A DNA stretch of 64,000 nt, from the NCBI RefSeq assembly GCF_000720485.1, contig NZ_JOAX01000030.1, positions 1 to 64,000 of the forward strand, in the 5' to 3' direction. The stretch is from Streptomyces ochraceiscleroticus (GTDB lineage Bacteria > Actinomycetota > Actinomycetes > Streptomycetales > Streptomycetaceae). Positions within the stretch are counted from its first letter, which is position 1, and every line of letters begins with the position of its first letter. A model generated the notes under the pieces. It did no database searches, was not told the origin of the DNA, and saw only the letters and a list, made by a program, of their open reading frames with translations. The position numbers and the translations under genes are program-made. Below are positions 45,906-55,757 of the stretch, one piece after another.

Positions 45906-46913
45906 TCAGTCCCAGAGCCGGCCGAACGAGAGCAGCTCGTCGCGGTGCTCGATGCGCTCCACCCAGGCCGCGGGCCAGGCGTCGGCGCCGAGGTGGGCAC
46001 CGGCGAAGGCGCCTGCCAGGCAGGCGATGGAGTCGGAGTCGCCGCCGGTGACGGCGCCGCGGCGCAGGGCCGTGACGGGCTCCTCCGGGAAGAGGAGGAA
46101 GCAGAGGAGGGCGGTGGCCAGGGCCTCCTCGGCGATCCAGCCCTCGCCGGTGGCGAGGCACGGGTCGGCCTCCGGGTCGGGATCGCGCAGGGCCGCGTCG
46201 AGGCGGTCGAGGACCCCGAGGCAGTCGTCCCAGCCGCGCGCGACGAAGGATTCGGGCGACGGGTCCTGAGCGTGCTCCCAGAGGTCTCCGAGCCAGTCGG
46301 CGCGGTAGACCGTGCGCTGGTCGTGGGCGTACGCGCGGAGGAGGGCGGGGAGGTCGGCGGGGCGGGCGCCCTGGGCCAGGACGTGGATCGCGTACGCCGT
46401 GAGGTCGCTGGCGGCGAGGCCGGTGGGGTGGCCGTGGGTGAGGGCGGACTGGAGCTGGGCGGCGCCCGCGCGCTGGTCCGCGGTGAGGCCGGGCGCGAGG
46501 CCGACCGGCGCGACACGCATGTTGGCGCCGCAGCCCTTGGAACCGACCTGGCTGGCCTGGGCCCAGGGGCGGCTCGGGTCGCTCAGCAGGCTGCAGGCGG
46601 TCAGGCAGGTGTTGCCGGGGGCGCGGTTGTTGTCCGGGGAGCGCCACCAGGCGACGTACTCGCCGCGTACGGGCGGTTCGAGTGCGGCCGCGTCGAGGGG
46701 GCCGCGCTCCATCGCCGTACGGAGGCCGCGGGCGAGGGCGAGCGTCATCTGGGTGTCGTCGGTGATGTACGCGGGCGTGGGCAGGTCGAGCCCGCGCCAC
46801 GGTCCGTACGCGGCCTCGATCGCCGGCACGCTCTTGAACTCGGTCGGATACCCGAGCGCGTCACCGAGTGCGAGGCCGATGAGCGAGCCGGTCGCGGGAC
46901 CCTTCACGGACAT
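45906..46913 (-). CDS. ADP-ribosylglycohydrolase family protein
   Basis: A 335-aa DraG/ARH-type hydrolase. Metal-binding motifs are visible: GLALGDALGYPTEF at the start, YITDDTQMTLALA (TDDT), and GGDSDSIACLAGAFAGAHLG (GDxDS) near residue 290. It would release ADP-ribose from proteins, nucleic acids or small molecules. The ribosome site AAGGGGTGG is good, but it forms one arm of a 17-bp hairpin immediately upstream (46921-46956), which could limit translation. No ADP-ribosyltransferase gene is adjacent. Confidence 0.92.
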   Translation of the reverse strand: MSVKGPATGSLIGLALGDALGYPTEFKSVPAIEAAYGPWRGLDLPTPAYITDDTQMTLALARGLRTAMERGPLDAAALEPPVRGEYVAWWRSPDNNRAPGNTCLTACSLLSDPSRPWAQASQVGSKGCGANMRVAPVGLAPGLTADQRAGAAQLQSALTHGHPTGLAASDLTAYAIHVLAQGARPADLPALLRAYAHDQRTVYRADWLGDLWEHAQDPSPESFVARGWDDCLGVLDRLDAALRDPDPEADPCLATGEGWIAEEALATALLCFLLFPEEPVTALRRGAVTGGDSDSIACLAGAFAGAHLGADAWPAAWVERIEHRDELLSFGRLWD

Positions 46914-46918
46914 GAGAA

Positions 46919-46957
46919 AACCACCCCTTAGTCGTCATCGTGACGATAAGGGGTGGT
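46919..46957 (-). terminator. Terminator-like hairpin that includes the ADP-ribosylglycohydrolase ribosome site
   Basis: On the minus strand ACCACCCCTTA pairs with TAAGGGGTGGT and TCGTCA with TGACGA around a bulged C, and the stem is followed by TTTTC and ATG 46913. It is both a plausible terminator for the upstream pseudouridine synthase gene and a mask over the AAGGGG ribosome site. Confidence 0.75.
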
Positions 46958-47004
46958 CCCCCGCTGCCGCAACTGCCGGCAGCGGGCACACGGCCGGGTG
47001 CGGC

Positions 47005-48102
47005 CTAGAGCTCGACCTCGCGCATCAGCATGCCGACCTCGGTGTTGGTCAGCCGGCGCAGCCAGCCGGACTTCTGGTCGCCGAGCGAGATCGGCCCGAA
47101 GGAGGTCCGGACGAGCTTCTCGACCGGGAAACCCGCCTCGGCGAGCATCCGGCGCACGATGTGCTTGCGGCCCTCGTGGAGGGTCACCTCGACGAGGTAG
47201 TTCTTGCCGGTCTGCTGCACGACCCGGAAGTGGTCGGCGCGCGCGTACCCGTCCTCGAGCTGGATGCCGTCCTTGAGCATCCTGCCGATCTCGCGCGGCA
47301 GCGGGCCCTGGATGGCGGCGAGGTAGGTCTTCTGCACGCCGTACCGGGGGTGGGTCAGGCGGTGCGCCAGCTCACCGTGGTTGGTGAGCAGGATGATGCC
47401 CTCGGTCTCCGTGTCGAGACGGCCCACGTGGAAGAGCCGGGTCTCACGGTTGGTGACGTAGTCGCCCAGGCACTGGCGGCCGTCGGGGTCCTCCATGGTG
47501 GAGACGACGCCGGCCGGCTTGTTCAGCGCGAAGAAGAGGTAGGACTGGGTGGCGACGGTCAGGCCGTCCACCTTGATCTCGTCCTTCTCCGGGTCGACGC
47601 GGACGCCCTGCTCGGTGACGATCTTGCCGTTCACCTCGACGCGGGCGTCGTCGATCAGCTCCTCGCAGGCGCGCCGCGAGCCCATGCCCGCGCGGGCCAG
47701 CACCTTCTGCAGCCGCTCGCCCTCCTGGTCGCCGAAGGTCTTGGGGGTCTTGATCTGAGGCTTGTCGTACCGGGCGCGGTTGCGCTCCTCGATCTTCGCG
47801 TCGTACTCGCGGGGGCGGGACGGCGCGGAGCCGCGGCCGCGGGCCCCCTTGGCGCCCTTGCCCTCCTGGCTTCGAGGGCTGACCTTCGGGCCGCCCTTGG
47901 CGCCGCCGCGGGCCGCCGCGCCGCGTCCCTTGCGGGGCCCGTCACCGGGGCCGCCCGAGCCGGAGCCGGAACCGCCCACGTCGTAGCGGCGCTCCTCGGG
48001 ACGCGGCTTCCCCGCGCGCTTCTGCTTGTCGTCGCGCTGATTGCCCGCGCCCCGGTAGTTGCCCCTACCGCCGCCGCTGCTGTTCCTGCCGCTGCTTCGC
48101 AT
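47005..48102 (-). CDS. rRNA pseudouridine synthase (RsuA/RluB family) with disordered N-terminus
   Basis: A 365-aa enzyme. The first 120 residues are Gly/Arg/Lys-rich and disordered. Then an S4 domain (GERLQKVLARAGMGSRRACEELIDDARVEVNGKIV) and the RsuA/RluB catalytic domain follow, with the active-site Asp in HVGRLDTETEGIILLTNHGELAHRL and the motif GRKHIVRRMLAEAGFPVEKLVR. It modifies uridine in rRNA, most likely 23S (RluB). ATG 48102 is used; TTG at 48105 is adjacent. It is the last gene of the parA-scpA-scpB run, 11 bp after scpB. Confidence 0.93.
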   Translation of the reverse strand: MRSSGRNSSGGGRGNYRGAGNQRDDKQKRAGKPRPEERRYDVGGSGSGSGGPGDGPRKGRGAAARGGAKGGPKVSPRSQEGKGAKGARGRGSAPSRPREYDAKIEERNRARYDKPQIKTPKTFGDQEGERLQKVLARAGMGSRRACEELIDDARVEVNGKIVTEQGVRVDPEKDEIKVDGLTVATQSYLFFALNKPAGVVSTMEDPDGRQCLGDYVTNRETRLFHVGRLDTETEGIILLTNHGELAHRLTHPRYGVQKTYLAAIQGPLPREIGRMLKDGIQLEDGYARADHFRVVQQTGKNYLVEVTLHEGRKHIVRRMLAEAGFPVEKLVRTSFGPISLGDQKSGWLRRLTNTEVGMLMREVEL

Positions 48103-48113
48103 CAATGATCCGT

Positions 48114-48848
48114 CTAGTTCGTCTGACCCGTGTGGGAGTCGCCGTTGTCGTCTACGTCGAACGACGGCACACCTTCCCGGGAGTCGCCCTCGACCGCGTC
48201 CGCCTCGGGGAGGAAAGGGGCGAGCTCGGGGAGCTCGTCCAGGCCCCGCAGGCCCATCCGCTCCAGAAAGTAGTTCGTCGTCCTGTACAGGATCGCACCT
48301 GTTTCGCCTTCCGTGCCCGCCTCCTCGACCAGACCGCGCTGCAGGAGGGTGCGCATCACGCCGTCGCAGTTGACACCGCGCACGGCCGAGACCCGGGACC
48401 GGCTGACCGGTTGACGGTACGCGACCACGGCCAGAGTCTCCAATGCGGCCTGTGTCAGCCGGGCCTGCTGGCCGTCCAGGACGAAGCTCTCCACGGCGTC
48501 CGCGTACTCCGGGCGGGTGTAGAAACGCCAGCCGCCGGCGACCAGCCGCAGGTCGAAGCCGCGGCCCTGGCGGGTGTAGTCGTCCGACAGTTCGCGCAGC
48601 GCGATCGCCACGTCGCGGCGGCGGCGCTCCAGCACCTTGGCGAGGTGCTCCTCGGTGGCGGGCTCGTCGACGACCATGAGGACGGCTTCGAGCGCGGGCT
48701 TCAGGTCGAGCGCCGCGACCCCGAGGGCACCGGCCGGCCCTTCGGGGCTCTCGGGGGCCTGCGCCTCGGGGAGGTCGTACGTCTCTTCGGCGGTGCCGGG
48801 CTCGGCACCGGCGGCCGGCTCCGCCCGGTCCGTGCTGACGTCGCTCAT
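48114..48848 (-). CDS. scpB: Segregation and condensation protein B
   Basis: A 244-aa kleisin-interacting winged-helix protein of the SMC-ScpAB condensin. KPALEAVLMVVDEPATEEHLAKVLE is the first winged helix, and AALETLAVVAYRQPVSRSRVSAVRGVNCDGVMRTLLQRGLV is the highly conserved second one. The N-terminal 45 residues and C-terminal 25 residues are acidic and disordered. Its start overlaps the scpA stop (ATGA). Together with ScpA it links SMC heads during chromosome compaction. Confidence 0.95.
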   Translation of the reverse strand: MSDVSTDRAEPAAGAEPGTAEETYDLPEAQAPESPEGPAGALGVAALDLKPALEAVLMVVDEPATEEHLAKVLERRRRDVAIALRELSDDYTRQGRGFDLRLVAGGWRFYTRPEYADAVESFVLDGQQARLTQAALETLAVVAYRQPVSRSRVSAVRGVNCDGVMRTLLQRGLVEEAGTEGETGAILYRTTNYFLERMGLRGLDELPELAPFLPEADAVEGDSREGVPSFDVDDNGDSHTGQTN

Positions 48849-49912
48849 GCTGTCTCCTTCTCGGTCTTCCCCTCGGCCCGCGGCTCCGGCGGCCGGTCGA
48901 ACTCGTCCGTGACGACCGGCTCCGCGCCGTCCTCCGTACCGGCCCAGCGGACGGTCAGCTCCCCCAGCGCCTCGGGCTGGTCGAGGGCGACCGCGCGCTC
49001 CCGGTACAGCTCCAGCAGCGCCAGGAAGCGGGCGACGACCGTGAGCGTGTCCGGCGCGTCCTCGGTCAGCTCCTGGAAGGACGCCTCGCCCGCCGCGCGC
49101 AGCCGCGCCACCATCACCTCGGCCTGTTCCCGGACGCTGACCAGCGGCGCGTGGATGTGGTCGACGTACACCTGCGGCTTGGCCTTGGGCTGCATCGCCT
49201 TCACGGCGAGCTTCGCGAACCCCTCGGCGCCGATGCTGATCACCACCTCGGGCAGCAGCTCGGCGTGGTGCGGTTCGAGCCCGACGGTACGCGGGTACCG
49301 GCGCGCCTCGTCCGCCAGGCGGCGGCTGAAGATGTCGGCGATCTCCTTGTACGCGCGGTACTGGAGCAGCCGCGCGAAGAGCAGGTCGCGCGCCTCCAGG
49401 AGAGCGAGGTCCGCCTCGTCCTCGACCTCGGCGGCGGGCAGCAGCCGCGCGGCCTTCAAGTCCAGCAGGGTCGCCGCGACGACCAGGAACTCCGTCGTCT
49501 GGTCCAGGTCCCAGTCCGGGCCCATGGCCCGGATGTGCGCCATGAACTCGTCGGTGACCTGCGAGAGCGCGATCTCGGTGACGTCCAGCTTGTGCTTGGA
49601 GATGAGCTGCAGGAGGAGGTCGAAGGGGCCCTCGAAGTTCTCCAGGTGGAGGGTGAACTTCCCGTCACCGGTAACGGTGGCGTCCGCGGGCTCGACGGGC
49701 CCGGGCCCAGCGGGCTCGGCCGCCTCGGGGGCCGCCGCCTCGGGTTCAGCGGGCTCCGGTACGGCTTCCGGTTCTGACTCCGGTACGGCCGCGACCGGCT
49801 CCGGAGGCGGCGCGGCGGCCTCCGGACCGGGCTCCGGGGCCGTGCCCGGGCCGTGGCCCAGGGAACGGCGCGGGGCGGGCGCTGCTGCGGGGTCGTCGTG
49901 GGTCGTCGGCAT
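48845..49912 (-). CDS. scpA: Segregation and condensation protein A
   Basis: A kleisin of 355 aa. After a Pro/Glu/Ala-rich disordered N-terminus of about 95 residues comes FTLHLENFEGPFDLLLQLISKHKLDVTEIALSQVTDEFMAHI, the ScpA signature, and a long helical middle with LLPAAEVEDEADLALLEARDLLFARLLQYRAYKEIA. The C-terminal winged helix (VVARFLALLELYRERAVALDQ) binds SMC. ATG 49912 has no clear ribosome site; GTG 49963 in frame is an alternative. It overlaps scpB by 4 bases and follows the RHH gene after about 160 bp. Confidence 0.93.
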   Translation of the reverse strand: MPTTHDDPAAAPAPRRSLGHGPGTAPEPGPEAAAPPPEPVAAVPESEPEAVPEPAEPEAAAPEAAEPAGPGPVEPADATVTGDGKFTLHLENFEGPFDLLLQLISKHKLDVTEIALSQVTDEFMAHIRAMGPDWDLDQTTEFLVVAATLLDLKAARLLPAAEVEDEADLALLEARDLLFARLLQYRAYKEIADIFSRRLADEARRYPRTVGLEPHHAELLPEVVISIGAEGFAKLAVKAMQPKAKPQVYVDHIHAPLVSVREQAEVMVARLRAAGEASFQELTEDAPDTLTVVARFLALLELYRERAVALDQPEALGELTVRWAGTEDGAEPVVTDEFDRPPEPRAEGKTEKETA

Positions 49913-50073
49913 CGTGGTCCATACGCTGCGGTCCCGTGCCGCGCGCGGCGCCGGGCTGGTCACCGGCGGGAGGCGCCCACCGGTGCCGGAAGGCTAACCC
50001 GCCGGGGCCCGCCCGGCGGGTACCCGGCCGCCCTGGCCGGCCGGAGTTCCACAGCCTGGCCCCCAGAAGGCGC

Positions 50074-50667
50074 TCAGCGCCCCCTCAGGCGCCTCACGAG
50101 GATGCTGGCGTCCCCCCGGGACTCCAGGTCCGCCAGGACGACGGCGACGGCCTCACGGACGATCCGGCCGCGGTCCACCGCCAGGCCGTGCTCGCCGCGC
50201 AGGACCAGGCGCGCGTGCTCCAGGTCCATCAGCTCCTCGGCGGAGACGTACACGGTGATCTTCTCGTCGTGCCGCTCGCGGCCGCTGGGGCGGCGGTTCG
50301 CGCCCCGGCCGCGCCGTCGCGCCGAGCCACCGGTGGCCTGCGCCCCGGGGCCCGCGGCGGCCGCGGCCTCCTGCCGGCGGCGCTCCTTGCCGGCCTCCTC
50401 GGCCGTGTCGCGTCCGCTGTGCTCCGCGGGCGCCACCGCCCCGGACGCCGCCGGGGCGGACTCGCCCTCCGGCCGGCGCTGCGCGGCGTTGCCCTGCTGC
50501 GGCGCGGCGGGGTCGGCCTCGCCGCCCGGCGCGGGCACCCGGGGTGCCGTCTCGCCGTTCGCGGGGGTGCCGTTCGCCGGCCTGCGGGGCGAGGAGGACT
50601 GCAGCGCCGTCCCCCCGGTGGTGCGGAACAGTTCGTCGGCGCCGGGCAGACTCACTCGGCGTGACAC
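50074..50667 (-). CDS. ParA-partner protein with C-terminal ribbon-helix-helix-like domain
   Basis: A 197-aa protein. The first 130 residues are Pro/Ala/Gly-rich and disordered. The C-terminal 65 residues (EKITVYVSAEELMDLEHARLVLRGEHGLAVDRGRIVREAVAVVLADLESRG) have the strand-helix-helix outline of ribbon-helix-helix DNA-binding proteins. It overlaps the parA stop: GTG 50667 has GGGAGG 10 bases upstream, and GTG 50655 would give a GTGA overlap. ParA with a small RHH partner is the layout of type Ib plasmid segregation pairs, but here it is chromosomal and precedes scpA. DNA binding not demonstrated. Confidence 0.8.
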   Translation of the reverse strand: MSRRVSLPGADELFRTTGGTALQSSSPRRPANGTPANGETAPRVPAPGGEADPAAPQQGNAAQRRPEGESAPAASGAVAPAEHSGRDTAEEAGKERRRQEAAAAAGPGAQATGGSARRRGRGANRRPSGRERHDEKITVYVSAEELMDLEHARLVLRGEHGLAVDRGRIVREAVAVVLADLESRGDASILVRRLRGR

Positions 50668-51815
50668 CGGGCGAGCACCTCCCTGGCGAGCTGTCGGTAG
50701 GCGGCGGCACCCACGGAGTTGGAGGCGTAGGTGGTGATCGGCTCGCCCGCGACCGTGGTCTCGGGGAAGCGCACCGTACGGCCGATCACGGTGTGGTAGA
50801 CGTGATCGTCGAACGCCTCCACGACGCGCGCGAGCACCTCGCGGCTGTGCACGGTGCGCGAGTCGTACATCGTGGCGAGGATGCCGTCCAGCTCCAGGTC
50901 GGGGTTGAGCCGCTCCTGGACCTTCTCGATCGTCTCGGTCAGCAGCGCCACACCGCGCAGCGCGAAGAACTCGCACTCCAGCGGGACGATGACCTTGTGA
51001 GCCGCCGTCAGCGCGTTGACCGTGAGCAGGCCGAGCGAGGGCTGACAGTCGATCACGATGTAGTCGTAGTCCGACATCAGCGGCTTCAGGGCGCGCTGCA
51101 GTGTCGACTCGCGGGCGACCTCGCTGACGAGCTGCACCTCGGCGGCTGACAAATCGATATTGCTGGGCAGCAGGTCCATGTTCGGGACCGCCGTCTTCAG
51201 CAGGACCTCGTCGGCGGCCATGCCCCGCTCCATGAGCAGGTTGTAGACCGTCAGGTCGAGCTCCATCGGATTGACTCCGAGGCCGACCGAGAGGGCGCCC
51301 TGCGGGTCGAAGTCGACCAGCAGCACGCGGCGGCCGTACTCGGCGAGCGCGGCACCCAGGTTGATGGTCGAGGTCGTCTTGCCGACCCCGCCCTTCTGGT
51401 TGCACATCGCGATGATCTTCGCCGGGCCGTGCTCGGAGAGCGGCCCGGGGATCGGGAAGTAGGGAAGGGGGCGGCCGGTCGGGCCGATGCGCTCGCGGCG
51501 CTGGCGCGCGGCGTCCGGCGCGAGCGTCGCCGCGTACTCCGGATCCGGCTCGTACTCCGCGTCCGGATCGTAGAAGTGCCCCTCGGGCAGGTCGTCGTAG
51601 TCGGCGAAACGGGCCTGGTCTGTGCCGCCCTGGTCGCCGGCCGTGGCGTTCACTTGATGGCCGTCCATGCTCTGGTGGGCTGTCGTCGTCATGCTCTTCT
51701 GGGCTGCGAAGGTGTGGACAGCGACGGAGCCGACAGCCTCGTGCCCCGAGGGACCCTGGCCCCGTGCAACCGCTCCTGGTCGACCACCTCCGGGAGTAAA
51801 TGTCGACTCATTCAC
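50652..51815 (-). CDS. parA: ParA family chromosome-partitioning ATPase
   Basis: A 387-aa Walker-type ATPase. An N-terminal extension of about 130 residues precedes the deviant Walker A motif NQKGGVGKTTSTINLGAALA (near residue 138), followed by VLLVDFDPQGALSVGLG (A') and YDYIVIDCQPSLGLLTVNAL (Walker B). The start is GTG 51815, with AGGAGG 11 bases upstream. This copy is not next to parB or oriC genes; instead it heads an operon with an RHH-type partner, scpA and scpB, and so probably helps organise the nucleoid. The long N-terminal tail is acidic and Asp/Tyr-rich. Confidence 0.93.
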   Translation of the reverse strand: MNESTFTPGGGRPGAVARGQGPSGHEAVGSVAVHTFAAQKSMTTTAHQSMDGHQVNATAGDQGGTDQARFADYDDLPEGHFYDPDAEYEPDPEYAATLAPDAARQRRERIGPTGRPLPYFPIPGPLSEHGPAKIIAMCNQKGGVGKTTSTINLGAALAEYGRRVLLVDFDPQGALSVGLGVNPMELDLTVYNLLMERGMAADEVLLKTAVPNMDLLPSNIDLSAAEVQLVSEVARESTLQRALKPLMSDYDYIVIDCQPSLGLLTVNALTAAHKVIVPLECEFFALRGVALLTETIEKVQERLNPDLELDGILATMYDSRTVHSREVLARVVEAFDDHVYHTVIGRTVRFPETTVAGEPITTYASNSVGAAAYRQLAREVLARCHAE

Positions 51816-52169
51816 AAGTCGTCTTACCTCCTTGGATGTGACCAGGAAACTTATCGATAGGTCAGCGTGACACCATGCCGACGGTTGGCGACTCTATGGC
51901 GTGTCGGGCGTCCGCAGCAACACAATCCACCGGACCCGGCACGATGTGTCGGCAATGGAACACCCCGATGTCAAGGGCGCGCGGCGCACATCCGTGAGGT
52001 TTCGGGGGTGTGCGAAAGGGTCGAAGAGCGACGTTCGTTACGAGTTGCTGAGGGCTCGTCGGGGGCCCGTCGCGGACGGCATCGGAAATCTGTCGCAAAC
52101 GCGACCGGCCGGGCCTGAAAGTCTCAAGGCCCGGCCGTGCGCGCGGTGTTGACGCGCCGTGTTGACGAA
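51816..52169. other. 354-bp region between ald terminator and parA
   Basis: Contains the parA promoter and the ald terminator. No gene and no parS-like GTTTCACGTGAAAC palindrome were seen. Confidence 0.45.
52106..52137 (-). terminator. Terminator of ald
   Basis: CGGCCGGGCCT (52106-52116) pairs with AGGCCCGGCCG (52127-52137), loop of 10, beginning 33 bp beyond the ald stop. Confidence 0.75.
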
Positions 52170-53285
<1,116 letters not shown>

Positions 53286-53376
53286 GTCGATCACGGTCCT
53301 TGAATGAGTGCTTGCAGAGAAATATCCGCACATACAGACGCATGACGGATGTGACCGCGAGAACCGCGGCTCTGCC

Positions 53377-53404
53377 AGTCTATTGAAGGAGCTCTTGTTG
53401 TCTA
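53377..53404 (-). promoter_or_regulatory. Promoter of ald
   Basis: On the minus strand TAGACA (53404-53399) and TAGACT (53382-53377) are spaced by 16 bases, close to TTGACA and TATAAT-type elements, giving a leader of about 85 nt. A short palindrome TTGC-AAA-GCAA at 53408-53418 lies just upstream and could bind an Lrp/AldR-type activator. Confidence 0.55.
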
Positions 53405-53452
53405 GCCTTGCAAAGCAATTACTTTCGCGGGAACCGCCACCGATTTCGTAGG

Positions 53453-55555
53453 TCAGGCCGGGTGATCTGCCAGGAGACGCTCCCCCAGGCCCCGGTGCAG
53501 CCTTGCTGCCGCAGGGTCGCCGAGCCGTTCGAAGGTGTCCGCAATCCGCAGCTGGAGGGCCGCCTCCAGCCGCCCGTCGGCCGCCTTCCTGGCCAGCTCC
53601 AGGGCTTCGAAGCAGGTATGCAGCGCCTGCTCGGGCCGTCCCGCGTACTCCTGGACCCGCGCGATCTCCCCCATCGCCCGCGCCGGCCCGACTGTGTCGC
53701 CGGCCCTTCGGTACGCCCCGTACGCGGCCCGCCACTCCCGCAGCGCCTCGGGCCAGCGCCCCGCGTACGTGTGCACCGCGCCCAGCCGCCCGTGCAGCCG
53801 GGCCGCCTCTGCCGCGTCACCGCGGGAGAGCCGCAGCTCCAGCGCCCGCCCGTACCAGTCCGCCGCCCGCTGCCAGTCGCCCAGCTCGGCGTACGTGCCG
53901 CCCAGCGACTCCAGCGCCCGCCCGGTCGCGACCGGGTCCTTGACCGCGCGCGCCGACTCCAGCGCGCCCCGGTACCGGGCCAGCGCGTTCTCGGCCCGGC
54001 CCGCCTCGGCGTCCAGATCGCCCAGGTTCAGCAGCGCGGCGGCCCGCTCGCGGGCCAGGCCGCGCCGCTCCGCGACCTCCAGGACCAGCCCGTGCAGCCC
54101 GTACAGGTCGGGCGCCGCCGCCTCGGGCGCCTCATGGGCGAGCAGCGCCCGCACCAGCGCGGCCATCAGCCGCCGGTCCAGGGTGTCCAGCTCGCCGTCC
54201 GCGACGGCGATCCGGGCGCAGTCCAGCAGGGCCGGGCGGCGGCTGCGCAGCCAGGCCGCCGCCTCGGGCACGGACCCGAAGCGCAGCGACCGCGGCAGCC
54301 CGGAGGTCCGCTCGCGGGCCGGGGACCCGGCGGGCTCCCCCATCGCCCGGCAGGACTGGAGCTGCCGTACGGTCCGCTCCAGCATCCGGGCCCGGGAGAG
54401 CTGGATCTCCGCCGGGCGCTCATGGCTGCGGAGCTGCTCGCGCAGGAGCGGCACCAGGCAGTTCGGTACGCGGTACTGCGCCGGCAGCCCGGCCAGCGGG
54501 TCGGGGCCGCCGGACACCGGCTCCCCCGTCGGCTCCACCGGCCGCAGCAGCCCCCTGGCCGCGAAGTCGCGCAGGGCGGCTTCGGCGGCCACCACCGAGC
54601 AGCCGGCCAGCGCGGACGCGGTGTGCGCGTCGACGAGGCCGGCCGGGGCGAGCGAGAGGAGCCGCAGGATCCGGGCGGCGGGCGGCGGCAGCGACTCGTA
54701 CGCCAGCCGGAAAGCGCGGGTCAGCGGGCGCGGGACGGGCGCGGCCTCCTCCTCGCCGGGCGGCAGCAGGAACAGCGTCCGCAGCAGGTCGGACACCGAG
54801 GACTTGGGATGCGCGGCCAGCCAGCCGCCGGCCAGCACGAGCGCGGCGGGCTGGCCGCCGCAGTCCTGGACGACCTGTTCGGCGGTGCGCGGGTCGACGG
54901 TGATGCGGGTGGGACCCGCGTACCGGGTCAGGATCTCCACGCCGGCCGCGGTGTCCAGGCCGCCGAGCGTGCAGGGCCGGACGTCCGTGATGCCGGTGAG
55001 CGGCCCCTCGGAGACGGCGAGGACCAGGCAGTCCGGGGCGTCCGGGAGCAGCGGCTCGACCTGCTCGGGGCCGGTCGCGTCGTCCAGCAGGAGGAGGGCG
55101 CGGCGGTCGGCCAGCGCGGCGCGCAGCGCCTCGGTCAGCTCGTCCTCGTCCGCGCCGGCCGGCACCCGCTCGCCGAGCCGGGTGAGCAGGTCGCGGGCGA
55201 CGTCGGCGGTGGGCACGGGCCGGCCGTCGGCGGTGCTCAGCCAGGACCGCAGTACGCCGTCCGGATAGTCGCCGGCCAGCTGCCGGGCCAGTTCTTCGGC
55301 GAGCGCGCTGCGGCCCGAGCCGGGCCGCCCGGCGATCAGCAGCACCCGGCTGCGGGCACCCTTGCGGCCGGAGAGGGTGTCCAGCCCCGCGCGCTCGATG
55401 TCGCTGCGCAGGGCGGCCAGTTCGCGGCGGCGGCCGGCGAAGGCGGCGGGGGCCGGCGGGGCGGCCGCCGCCGGTACGCCGGCCCGGCCCGCTCCTCTTC
55501 GTCCGGCCCCCGACGCCGTCACCGTCCGGCCGGTGTCCACCGCCTGCTCCGCCAC
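53453..55555 (-). CDS. NB-ARC/TPR (STAND-like) protein with Arg-substituted Walker A
   Basis: A 700-aa protein built like AfsR/SARP regulators without their DNA-binding domain. After a 35-residue Ala-rich tail, FAGRRRELAALRSDIER starts the NTPase. Walker A reads AGRPGSGRSALAEELA, with Arg where the catalytic Lys is expected (near residue 80), while Walker B LLLLDDAT is intact. A winged-helix-like region (RAFRLAYESLPPPAARILRLLSLAP) follows, then TPR repeats from about residue 510 (ALLNLGDLDAEAGRAENALARYRGAL; ALESLGGTYAELGDWQRAADWYGRALE; LHGRLGAVHTYAGRWPEALREWRAA). GTG 55555 has GGGAG 8 bases upstream. Likely a scaffold or ligand-sensing hub; partner unknown. Confidence 0.88.
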   Translation of the reverse strand: MAEQAVDTGRTVTASGAGRRGAGRAGVPAAAAPPAPAAFAGRRRELAALRSDIERAGLDTLSGRKGARSRVLLIAGRPGSGRSALAEELARQLAGDYPDGVLRSWLSTADGRPVPTADVARDLLTRLGERVPAGADEDELTEALRAALADRRALLLLDDATGPEQVEPLLPDAPDCLVLAVSEGPLTGITDVRPCTLGGLDTAAGVEILTRYAGPTRITVDPRTAEQVVQDCGGQPAALVLAGGWLAAHPKSSVSDLLRTLFLLPPGEEEAAPVPRPLTRAFRLAYESLPPPAARILRLLSLAPAGLVDAHTASALAGCSVVAAEAALRDFAARGLLRPVEPTGEPVSGGPDPLAGLPAQYRVPNCLVPLLREQLRSHERPAEIQLSRARMLERTVRQLQSCRAMGEPAGSPARERTSGLPRSLRFGSVPEAAAWLRSRRPALLDCARIAVADGELDTLDRRLMAALVRALLAHEAPEAAAPDLYGLHGLVLEVAERRGLARERAAALLNLGDLDAEAGRAENALARYRGALESARAVKDPVATGRALESLGGTYAELGDWQRAADWYGRALELRLSRGDAAEAARLHGRLGAVHTYAGRWPEALREWRAAYGAYRRAGDTVGPARAMGEIARVQEYAGRPEQALHTCFEALELARKAADGRLEAALQLRIADTFERLGDPAAARLHRGLGERLLADHPA

Positions 55556-55757
55556 GGGCCACGCTCCCGTTCACTTGCGCGTACGAGCCGGCCGCCGCTG
55601 CGGCCGGGATGCGTCGAGCGTAGTTCACGGGTGCCATGGATCACGGCGGACATACCGTGTAAATCAGACAAAAATGGAAGCGAGTGTTCCGGAAGAAGTC
55701 CGGCGCCGCCTCGTGAGTGGACCGGCTCCGCCCCGCAAGGCGTCCGGCCCCGCCTCC

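Noticed and set aside
51816..52169. parS site near parA
   Set aside because: No GTTTCACGTGAAAC-like palindrome is present, so this ParA is not treated as part of the oriC ParABS system.
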